DNA of 18,115 nucleotides from CAZFLM01 sp964519955. GTDB taxonomy: Bacteria; Armatimonadota; Chthonomonadetes; Chthonomonadales; CAJBBX01. Below, piece after piece: positions 7,403 through 14,065 of the stretch; within the stretch, counting starts at the first letter, position 1, and the number at the start of each line of letters is the position of its first letter. Both the position numbers and the translations under genes were made by a program. Where the stretch lies: assembly GCA_964519955.1 (NCBI GenBank), contig CAZFLM010000106.1:1-18115 (forward strand). Reading direction: 5' to 3'. The notes under the pieces are model-generated. The model ran no database searches. It saw only the letters and a program-made list of their open reading frames with translations, and was not told the DNA's origin.

Positions 7403-7912
7403 ATGCCGCGCAGTCGACGACACCGCAGAGCCGCATTCTGGATAGCCGCGACCGTGCTGGTTGTGTGCGCGGGCGCCGTGCTGCTGCCGAAGGTGCCCGG
7501 GGCGCTGGGCTGGGGGCGGTATGGCTTCGGGCCGCCGCTGAAGGTGAAGAGCCTGGCCGAAGTCACGCATTGGACGGAGCTTAAGTTCCCCGCCGACGCC
7601 CAGTTGGTCGAAGGCTACTGGCTGGGCGGCCAGTCACCCTACCAGATCGCCAAGGTCCGCATGCCGCACCGGCGCGTGAAGGGCTTCCTCGCGCAGCACC
7701 CCATCAACGGGGAGGCCAGCAGCACCGAGGTGGACTCCCTCATGGAGGGCGGCCTCGATGTGATGAGGCACGACGGGATGGTTGTTCCGCACCCGCGCCG
7801 GTTCCGTTCCACGAGCCGCAACCTGGATCCCGGTTCGCTGCGGGTCGTTGCCGTGCTGGTGGACCTCGACGATCCGGCCACGGCTGTCGTCTACACCTAC
7901 TACTACGCCTGA
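7403..7912 (+). CDS. Small membrane-anchored or exported protein, unknown function
   Basis: 169 aa. A basic N-terminus (MPRSRRHRR) is followed by one hydrophobic segment at residues 10-29, acting as signal anchor or signal peptide; the rest is soluble and should lie outside the membrane. The soluble part has LKFPADAQLVEGYWLGG, an HGM-containing loop and a C-terminal strand-rich region ending VVYTYYYA. I do not recognise a family. GGGAGGAG at 7391-7398 is a strong ribosome site placed correctly for ATG 7403. It is 149 nt after DUF4838 on the same strand and ends 19 nt from the converging lyase gene, so transcripts from both sides meet here. No terminator is visible between them. Confidence 0.75.
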   Translation: MPRSRRHRRAAFWIAATVLVVCAGAVLLPKVPGALGWGRYGFGPPLKVKSLAEVTHWTELKFPADAQLVEGYWLGGQSPYQIAKVRMPHRRVKGFLAQHPINGEASSTEVDSLMEGGLDVMRHDGMVVPHPRRFRSTSRNLDPGSLRVVAVLVDLDDPATAVVYTYYYA

Positions 7913-7931
7913 GCCGGAGCGCCCCGCACGA

Positions 7932-10019
7932 TCAGCCTCCTCGGCTGTACTCCACCTCGCCGTCCGTCGTGAGCGCGACGGTGAACGGGCGTGCTTTGCC
8001 GACCGCGATCCGGGCGCACACAACCGCGTGGTCGCGCTTGGCGGGCTCTACCGCGATGGACGGGATGGGCTCGCCGGGGCGGACCGGGATGAAGGCGTAG
8101 AGCAGGTCGACGCGCCCCTTGCCGGCCACCGTGTAGTAGACGCAAGCGCGCGGCTCGGCGCCGGTGAGGCCGTGGGCGTGCGGGAGCCACCCTTGCAGCG
8201 CCGGCTCGTTCTGCCCGGAGACGATGCGGGCCGAGAGGCCGTCCACGTGCAGCGGGACGATGGCGAGATTGGCGCCCCCCTTGCGCTCCGTGCGCACGGC
8301 GAGGGTAGACGGATCGACTGCCGCGCTCGGAGCATCGACGTGGAAGGTGCTCTCGTAGCCGTGCTCCTCGCTGTCAGAGGGCTGCAGCGTGTCGATGACG
8401 ACCCAGCCGACGGGCTTGGCGAAGAGGACGCGGCGCGTGTGGACCACATTGCGCAGCCTCTGCCCGCCCCACGCCTCGTCCGGCAGCTCGCCGAAGGACG
8501 CTGCGCAGAGGTCGTGGTCCCTGGTCGACTGCCACGTGATCGGGTAGGGCGTCTTGGCGACGTGCTGCTCGCGGCCGCCGGGTGACGAGCGGCGGTTCTG
8601 CTCGTAGCCATCGACGTGGACGACGTTGTGGCCGCGGGCGGAGAGGACGTAGCGGCGCATGGCGGAGACGTCGTAGGCGTAGGAGCCCGCGTCGAAGACC
8701 AGCCGCGACCCGTAGGCGTGGATGACGAACGAGAGCTTGTCCTCGTGCTGATGCCCATAGCCGAACGGCCCGGCGTCCATCATCAAGAACAGCGCGTCCC
8801 GGTCCCACCCGGAGCGCATGACGGCCCAGCCCGCCCATGGGAAGAAGTGGGAGTCGTGCTTGGGCTTGCTCCCCTCCTTGCCATCGGTGACCACCCAGCG
8901 CCAGTCCGCGCGCTTCGGGAACAGCCCCAGCCCCTCCTTCAGCACCTCACGCGCGTTGATGGACCACGAGTCGTTGAACGGCGGCACATCGCGGTCGGGC
9001 GACATCGCCCAGAGGTTCTCGTCGTACATGCGCTCCAGGCGCGACTGGTAGCCCTCGGGCAGCGGGACGGAGTTGAGCTGGGCGATGCTCAGGGCGCTGA
9101 CGAAGTTGCGCAGCGAGACGTTGTGGTACCCGGGCGTCAGCTCGACCTGGACGCCGTCGGCGTAGACCTGGGCGTCCAGCTCGCGGCGCAGCCTGCCGAT
9201 GGCCGAGTCGCGCCAGTGTGCGGCGTTCTTGAACTCCGGGAAGAGCACGCCGACGTGGTACTCCCCGTTCGCCTCCATGCAGAGCCAGTTGCCGGTGGTG
9301 GGGAAGGCGTCGAGGTACTCCGCGTGGCGGCGCATGCAATCGACCATGGCCAGGAGCGCATCGTCTGGGCAGACCTCGGGGTGGCGCAGGAGGCGGAAGT
9401 AGATCTCCGGCCACGCGAAGGCCATGCGGATGCCGCACTCGATGGTGCGCCAGCGGGAGTGGGGGCGCTGGTCAGCCTTCGCGGGCGTGGAGCAGTTGCG
9501 GACCCAGTCGACGATCTGGCGGACAAGCTCGTCACCATACTTGCGGTCGCCAGTGGAGTCGTAGGCACGGGCGAGCGAGACCCAGAACGGGTGGCGGTTG
9601 AGCTGCCAGGTCCACTCGTGGTCGGCGGCGTGGGGGGAGCCTGGCTGGGTGGTCGGGTTGTAGGCCCAGTCTATCGTGTCGCCGAACGTATGGCGGATGC
9701 CGACGGAGTCGAACGTGTGGGCGAGCGCGAGATCCGCCGCTTCGTCCGGGCCTTTCCCCTTGGGCGGGTTGGCGGGGTCGAACCACCACTTCGGGGTCTT
9801 GCGGGCGCGCAGATGGCGGCAGAACGCCGCGCGCGCGGCAGGTTCGTCGCCCTTGTCGCAGGCGGCCTTCACCTCGGCCAGCTCGGGGCGGGCGAGGTCC
9901 AGCACGTCGGCCAGCTTCGGCTCGGCGGCGGCCTGGCCGAGCGTGTCGTCCGCGATCATGGCAGCCCCCAGTCCCAGCAGCCCGGCGCAGAAGGCGCGCC
10001 GCCCGAGTGTGTCGCTCAT
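7932..10019 (-). CDS. Heparinase II/III-like polysaccharide lyase, exported
   Basis: 695 aa from ATG at 10019. Heparinase II/III-family proteins cleave uronic-acid-containing polysaccharides by beta-elimination and have an N-terminal alpha/alpha toroid and a C-terminal beta-sandwich. The N-terminus GRRAFCAGLLGLGAAM (residues 6-21) is a twin-arginine-type signal. The toroid contains TGNWLCMEANGEYHVG and a substrate-cleft motif NDSWSI. The family hallmark HQHEDKLSF begins at His423 and continues with GSRLVFDAGSYAYD, matching the HxHxDxL...D.G pattern of the beta-sandwich. The substrate (heparan, alginate, other) cannot be read. The frame is open up to 10355, but upstream residues only translate repeat arrays, and the signal peptide fixes the start. 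The sequence GGGGG about 11 nt before the ATG may serve as ribosome site. It converges with the 7403-7912 gene. Confidence 0.9.
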   Translation of the reverse strand: MSDTLGRRAFCAGLLGLGAAMIADDTLGQAAAEPKLADVLDLARPELAEVKAACDKGDEPAARAAFCRHLRARKTPKWWFDPANPPKGKGPDEAADLALAHTFDSVGIRHTFGDTIDWAYNPTTQPGSPHAADHEWTWQLNRHPFWVSLARAYDSTGDRKYGDELVRQIVDWVRNCSTPAKADQRPHSRWRTIECGIRMAFAWPEIYFRLLRHPEVCPDDALLAMVDCMRRHAEYLDAFPTTGNWLCMEANGEYHVGVLFPEFKNAAHWRDSAIGRLRRELDAQVYADGVQVELTPGYHNVSLRNFVSALSIAQLNSVPLPEGYQSRLERMYDENLWAMSPDRDVPPFNDSWSINAREVLKEGLGLFPKRADWRWVVTDGKEGSKPKHDSHFFPWAGWAVMRSGWDRDALFLMMDAGPFGYGHQHEDKLSFVIHAYGSRLVFDAGSYAYDVSAMRRYVLSARGHNVVHVDGYEQNRRSSPGGREQHVAKTPYPITWQSTRDHDLCAASFGELPDEAWGGQRLRNVVHTRRVLFAKPVGWVVIDTLQPSDSEEHGYESTFHVDAPSAAVDPSTLAVRTERKGGANLAIVPLHVDGLSARIVSGQNEPALQGWLPHAHGLTGAEPRACVYYTVAGKGRVDLLYAFIPVRPGEPIPSIAVEPAKRDHAVVCARIAVGKARPFTVALTTDGEVEYSRGG

Positions 10020-10053
10020 ATGGATGGAACCCCCACAAGGTGGTGCGCACCGC

Positions 10054-10085
10054 GGTGGCGACGGAGCGCCACCCTCCAGGGCGTT
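10054..10085 (+). repeat. Single family B repeat
   Basis: GGTGGCG-ACGGAG-CGCCACC followed by CCTCCAGGGCGTT, the same unit as the three-copy array at 7259-7390. It lies between the lyase start and the 71 nt family A array, in the same orientation as the other copies although the adjoining gene is on the minus strand. Confidence 0.85.
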
Positions 10086-10110
10086 GCGCGCGGTGTGACG
10101 GAATCGTGCG

Positions 10111-10470
10111 GCGCGTTGCACTGGGCGGGCAGGGACGCCCATCCCACCACGGCGCTGTGCGTGACGACCGGCAACAGCAGAGCAGGTTGGAACTGGCGGG
10201 CAGGGACGCCCGCCCCACCACGGCGCTCCGCAAGACGACGAACAACGGCAGAGCAGGTTGTACAGGACGGGCAGGGACGCCCGCCCTACCACGGCGCTGT
10301 GCGTGACGAGCAACAACCGCAGAGCAGGTTGTACAGGACGGGCAGGGACGCCCATCCCACCACGGCGCTGTGCGTGACGACCAACAACGGCAGAGCAGGT
10401 TGTACTGGACGGGCAGGGACGCCCATCCCACCGGGGCGCTGTGCGTGACGACCAACAGCGGCCCGGCGCT
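10111..10470 (+). repeat. Family A hairpin array, five copies, exact 71 nt period
   Basis: GGGCAGGGACGCCC begins at 10127, 10198, 10269, 10340 and 10411, exactly 71 nt apart. Units share GCGCTGTGCGTGACGA and GCAGAGCAGGTTGTAC between hairpins, so repeat and spacer are both conserved. The stem arms vary between CCGCCC and CATCCC types. The array fills most of the 467 nt between the lyase start and the end of the OsmC gene. Open frames through it are translation artefacts. Confidence 0.95.
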
Positions 10471-10486
10471 GTACAGAACGGCGGCC

Positions 10487-10906
10487 CTAATCCTCGACGA
10501 TGGTCAGCTCGTGTTCGATCGGGACGGCGGGCTTGAGCATCTGCCAGACGGGGCAGACCGTGCCGGCGGCCAGGTCGACTGCATGTTGGACGGCGTCGCG
10601 GCTCAGACCTGCTCCGGTGACCTCGATAGCCAGGTCGATGCGGCTGAAGCGGACGGTGGGCTGCTCAACCTTCTCACCTGTGGCTCGGACGCGGACGCCG
10701 GAGACCGGCTGCTGGGTGCGGCGGAGGAGGGCGGCGACGGTGTTGGCCGCGCATCCGACGAGGGAGGCCAGCAGCAACTGGATTGGCGAGGGGCCGGCCA
10801 TATCGTCGCGGACGGGGTAATCCATCTCGATGGTGTGGGCGCCAACGGTGGTGGTGACGTGCATGGCGCCGTGGTGGACGGCTTCGGCGGTGATCAGGTC
10901 GGGCAT
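10487..10906 (-). CDS. OsmC family protein
   Basis: 139 aa, the normal size for OsmC/Ohr-type proteins, which reduce organic hydroperoxides using two cysteines in the cytoplasm. Cys52 sits in SLVGCAANT at the start of the long central helix and Cys118 in GTVCPVWQML, the two conserved redox positions. GPSPIQLLLASLVG is also characteristic. The sequence is closer to the general OsmC-like branch than to Ohr, so peroxidase activity is likely but not certain. Start ATG 10906 has AAGGAA seven bases upstream; a longer open frame to 10969 lacks a ribosome site and runs into repeats. The gene stands alone between two family A arrays. Confidence 0.92.
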   Translation of the reverse strand: MPDLITAEAVHHGAMHVTTTVGAHTIEMDYPVRDDMAGPSPIQLLLASLVGCAANTVAALLRRTQQPVSGVRVRATGEKVEQPTVRFSRIDLAIEVTGAGLSRDAVQHAVDLAAGTVCPVWQMLKPAVPIEHELTIVED

Positions 10907-10924
10907 TGGTAGGTTCCTTGGTAG

Positions 10925-11398
10925 GTGGAGTTGGGTGGCGGGCTGTGCAGGACGGGCAGGGACGCCCATCCCACCGGGGCGCTGGGCATGGCGACGGGTT
11001 TCGGCACGGCGGGCTGCGCAGGATGGGCAGGGACGCTCATCCCACCGCGGCGCTGGGCATGGCGACGGGTTTCGGCACGGCGGGCTGCGCAGGATGGGCA
11101 GGGACGCTCATCCCACCACGGCGCTGTGCGTGACGACGGGTTGCGGCACGGCGGGCTGTGCAGGGCGGGCAGGGACGCCCATCCCACCACGGCGTTGGGC
11201 ATGGCGACGGAGCGCCACCCTCCAGGGCGTTGTACGTCGTCACGCAGAGAGCCGTACGGCGGGTTGTGCAGGACGGGCAGGGACGCCCATCCCACCACGG
11301 CGTTGGGCATGGCGACGGGTTACGGCACGGCGGGCTGCGCAGGATGGGCAGGGACGCCCATCCCACCGCGGCGCTGGGCATGGCGACGGGTTACGGCT
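10925..11398 (+). repeat. Family A hairpin array, seven copies, 71 nt period, with one family B insertion
   Basis: Hairpins begin at 10954, 11025, 11096, 11167, 11275 and 11346 (spacings 71, 71, 71, 108, 71), and partial unit sequence flanks both ends. The 108 nt step equals 71 plus 37 and contains a family B copy (11202-11230). Some stems are GGATGGGC/GCCCATCC (perfect 8 bp at 11342-11363), others GGACGGGC or GGGCGGGC. This fills the 512 nt between the OsmC and prepilin genes; I see no gene in it. I count six complete hairpin cores; 'seven' counts the partial terminal unit. Confidence 0.93.
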
Positions 11399-11418
11399 GA
11401 GCGCGGCAAGGAGCGCCT

Positions 11419-12216
11419 CTACAGGTACTCGTCGTTCATCCGGTCCAGGTGGTCGCAGGAGCCGGCTCGGTCGACGTAGCGGTCGGTCCACATGCGGTTG
11501 GTGCAGGTGGCGCCGAGCTTGACGCGCTTGGCGTGTTGGTCGGCGAAGAGCCAGTTGCACATGCCGTTGTGGGTCTGGAACGCGCCGACCGCGCCGTTGT
11601 TGGGGCCGCCGCCGGTGATCATCCAGCCGCCGAGGTCCGGGTAGCTCATGCGGGACTCGAGCATGAAGATGAGGTTGGCGGGCGCGTCGATCTCCGTCAG
11701 CCAGCGCGGGCGCTCCCACGGCTCGCCGTACCAGCACGCGGGCACGCCCTCGTGGAAGAAGCTGCCGTTGTAGGCGTAGGAGTTTGCCAGGTGCTGCGAG
11801 GCCGGGTAGTACACGTTGGTTTCGTCACCCTCGGCATCGTTGTACCCGCCCACGTCCATGCGGTGACCATTCGAGGGGCACTGAAAGACGGCCAGGCTCT
11901 TCACGTAGGGGGCGATGGCGCGCTTCCAGTTGTAGCTGGTGCCGTGCAGGCGGTCCTCGGGATAGGTGGGGGTGTGCGCGGTGCAGCCCGAGATCGGGTG
12001 GGTGGCGTCCGGGAAGCGGCTCATGGGGAAGGTCTCGTCGAAGTCCTGCAGGTAGAGGGTGACCGCCGCGCCGAGTTGCTTCAGGTTGGAGAGGCAGGAG
12101 GTGCTGCGGCCGGCCTCTCGCGCGCGGGAGAAGACCGGGAACAGGAGGGCGGCCAGGATGGAGATGACCGCGATGACCACGAGCAGCTCGATGAGGGAGA
12201 AAGCCTGGCGTCGCAT
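11419..12216 (-). CDS. Prepilin-like protein (N-terminal methylation motif, DUF1559-type C-terminus)
   Basis: 265 aa. The N-terminus is a type III (prepilin) signal: basic MRRQ, cleavage expected between Ala5 and Phe6, FSLIE with Glu10 at the +5 position, and a hydrophobic helix at residues 6-27. LFPVFSRARE (25-34) and CLSNLKQLG follow, a combination typical of Armatimonadota/Planctomycetota pseudopilin-like proteins that occur in many copies per genome. The C-terminal H-x9-DG motif is present in altered form, His216 with Asp226 then Gln227. Position -1 is Ala rather than the usual Gly. The start has AAGGAG seven bases upstream of ATG 12216. The function of these abundant proteins is poorly known; they are likely surface or secretion-associated filaments. 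It stands alone between repeats. Confidence 0.9.
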   Translation of the reverse strand: MRRQAFSLIELLVVIAVISILAALLFPVFSRAREAGRSTSCLSNLKQLGAAVTLYLQDFDETFPMSRFPDATHPISGCTAHTPTYPEDRLHGTSYNWKRAIAPYVKSLAVFQCPSNGHRMDVGGYNDAEGDETNVYYPASQHLANSYAYNGSFFHEGVPACWYGEPWERPRWLTEIDAPANLIFMLESRMSYPDLGGWMITGGGPNNGAVGAFQTHNGMCNWLFADQHAKRVKLGATCTNRMWTDRYVDRAGSCDHLDRMNDEYL

Positions 12217-12253
12217 GGTCGGTCTCCTTCGGGACGGGCAGGGACGCGACGGC

Positions 12254-12310
12254 CCGGTGGTGTGAAACCACCGGCAGTGTGGCCTGCGGCCGGTCGTCCT
12301 CCGGACTGGC
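12254..12310 (+). repeat. Family C element, second copy
   Basis: CCGGTGGT-GTGAA-ACCACCGG (12254-12274) is identical to the stem-loop at 5860. The second hairpin GGCC-TGC-GGCC is retained. The third hairpin region has a different sequence (GTCCTCCGGAC) that can still pair. It lies between natB (end 12351) and the prepilin gene, just after a truncated family A fragment at 12234-12250. Confidence 0.85.
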
Positions 12311-12350
12311 GCGAGACGGCTATCCTGCCACATCTCCCCGATGCCGTCTG

Positions 12351-13589
12351 CTACGCCTGGCGGAGGAAGCGGAGGGTCTCGCGGACGCCCGGGCGCTTGC
12401 CATAGATGAGCAGGCCGAAGCGGAAGAGCTTGGCGCAGAGCTTCAGGGTGAGCCAGATCGTCAGGACGATGAGGGCGGCGGACAGGATGACGTCGAGCAC
12501 GGGCACGTCGGCGGCCGGCGCGGTTACGCGGAGCACCATGGTGGTGGGCGCGGTGAACGGGATGTAGGAGAGCGCCCGGGCCAGGCCCCCGTTCGGGTAC
12601 TCGATGAGCACCGGGATGAACATGAGGGGGATGACCGCCGCGAACGAGACGACGCCGGCGGTCTGCTGGGTTTCGCGCTGCGACGTGCCGAGCGCGCCGA
12701 TGCCCGCCATGATCATGCCGTACAGGAAGAACCCGAGCACAAAGAAGACGGTCGCGGCGGCCAGGCCGAAGCCGGACAGCCTCACGATCTGCGAGAAGCG
12801 CATCATCGCCGGGACTGCCCCGAACATCATCCAGACGCCGACCTGGGTGAGGCCCAGCCCGCCGAGGCCGAGCAGCTTGCCGCCGAGCAGCTCTTCGGCG
12901 GAGACCGACGAGAGGATGACCTCGATGACGCGGTTCTCCTTCTCGTCGGCGACGCCGCGCAGGAGGTAGCTGGACGCGAAGAAGATGGACATGGTGAGCA
13001 GGAGGGTGAAGGCGTAGGGCACGATGAAGCCGGCGGCGTCGCGGAGGGCGCTGCGGCGGACGAATGCGCCGGTCTTGTCGAGGGCGTACATGTCGGCGCC
13101 CGCGCCCGTGGGGCTCACCGCGCGGTCGGCGATCTCGGGTGTCACGTGGGAGCCGGCGAGCAGGCCTCGGGTGAGGAGCGGGCGGATCGGGAGGGTCTCC
13201 TTCTCCGCGAAGATGCCGCCGCCGCGCCGGTAGATCGACACGCGCCCGTTCGCCACGTAGTCGCGGTCGAGGACGATGAGCGCGGCCATCTCACCCCGGC
13301 GGACGGCGTCCTGGCCGGCCAGCACGTCCATCTGCAGCACCACGTTGACCTCGTCCTTCACCTCGCGCGCGGCTTCGGTGAGCATGAGGGCGTGGCCCGG
13401 ATCGACGATGCCGACGGTCTTCCTCTCGTGGCTGAGCGCACCGGTGGCCATCACGGTGGCCGTGGCGCTGATGCCGCCCATGAGGAGCATGAACAGCGGC
13501 AGCCCGAGCGTCATCAGGATGAACTCCTTGCGGCGCACATTGGTGACGTACTCGTGGCGGGCTATGGTTGCGACGGTTCGCAGGTTCAT
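12351..13589 (-). CDS. ABC-2 type (NatB-like) transporter permease
   Basis: 412 aa. About six membrane segments are visible: one at residues 25-48, then a large extracytoplasmic domain (about 50-185), and further segments near 187-210, 240-260, 270-297, 307-325 and 358-385. This is the layout of NatB/CcmB-like ABC-2 permeases that work with a NatA-type ATPase to export ions or other substrates. RKEFILMTLGLP near the start and DEKENRVIEVILSSVSAEELLGGK between segments 2 and 3 are classic for this group. The ATG at 13589 overlaps the preceding gene's stop as ATGA, so it is translationally coupled as the last gene of the operon. Substrate unknown; Na+ export is only one possibility. Confidence 0.9.
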   Translation of the reverse strand: MNLRTVATIARHEYVTNVRRKEFILMTLGLPLFMLLMGGISATATVMATGALSHERKTVGIVDPGHALMLTEAAREVKDEVNVVLQMDVLAGQDAVRRGEMAALIVLDRDYVANGRVSIYRRGGGIFAEKETLPIRPLLTRGLLAGSHVTPEIADRAVSPTGAGADMYALDKTGAFVRRSALRDAAGFIVPYAFTLLLTMSIFFASSYLLRGVADEKENRVIEVILSSVSAEELLGGKLLGLGGLGLTQVGVWMMFGAVPAMMRFSQIVRLSGFGLAAATVFFVLGFFLYGMIMAGIGALGTSQRETQQTAGVVSFAAVIPLMFIPVLIEYPNGGLARALSYIPFTAPTTMVLRVTAPAADVPVLDVILSAALIVLTIWLTLKLCAKLFRFGLLIYGKRPGVRETLRFLRQA

Positions 13590-14065
13590 GGGTTCTCTTT
13601 CGGCGGCGCGCCGGGGGCAGGCGCTGCGACATCGACCGCGGGGCGCAGCAGCTTGCCGGTCTCGCAGGGCGGGGCGCCTGGCGCGGGCCGCAGCAGCGTG
13701 TCGGCCGGGTTGGGCCCGTTGGCGGCGCGGAGGAGGGTGCGGGCCTCGCGAGCGTAGCGCGTGCGCTCGACCAGGACGGCTCGGAGCTGCTCGGCGGCTG
13801 TGCGCACGTCGTCGGCTCCCGGTCGCGTGTCGCCCGATCCGGCGAGGGCGGTCAGCAGGCCGAGGGAGTTGCCGTCGTTGAGGTGCGCCAGCGTATCGAT
13901 GACGGCGAGGAGGCGGTCGATGGGGAGCAGCTCGCAGTCGCGGGCGGCCTGGGCGTAGAGGCGCTTGCGCTGGCGCTCGGGCAGGGAGGAGGCCTCTGCC
14001 GGGCTGAGGAGCGGGCCGATGTAGCCGATGCGGGCGGCGCCGAACTCGCCGAGGGACTCGCTCAT
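13586..14065 (-). CDS. Small operon protein with three LLR(P/A) motifs in its tail, unknown
   Basis: 159 aa, no signal or membrane segment. Residues 1-105 look helical and charged (for example PERQRKRLYAQAARDCELL). The tail contains LLRA at 111-114, LLRP at 124-127 and LLRP at 139-142, spaced 13 and 15 residues, in a Pro/Ala-rich, probably disordered context. The gene upstream in this operon ends in the same kind of motif series. Start ATG 14065 overlaps the upstream stop (ATGA at 14062-14065) and has AGGAAG upstream; the 3' end overlaps natB by ATGA. The coupling argues that it works with the ABC transporter. I do not recognise a family. Confidence 0.85.
   Translation of the reverse strand: MSESLGEFGAARIGYIGPLLSPAEASSLPERQRKRLYAQAARDCELLPIDRLLAVIDTLAHLNDGNSLGLLTALAGSGDTRPGADDVRTAAEQLRAVLVERTRYAREARTLLRAANGPNPADTLLRPAPGAPPCETGKLLRPAVDVAAPAPGAPPKENP

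Noticed and set aside
8616..10448. 610-codon plus-strand frame opposite the heparinase-like gene
   Set aside because: It is antisense to a gene with clear motifs and then runs through repeat arrays; no ribosome site or family resemblance.
10111..11398. CRISPR array
   Set aside because: The interval between hairpins is itself repeated, so there are no unique spacers, and no cas gene is near.
10830..11522. Repetitive protein with GRDAHPT and AGTPIPPRR units
   Set aside because: It is only the translation of the family A array; all three frames are open and the stretch lacks a ribosome site.
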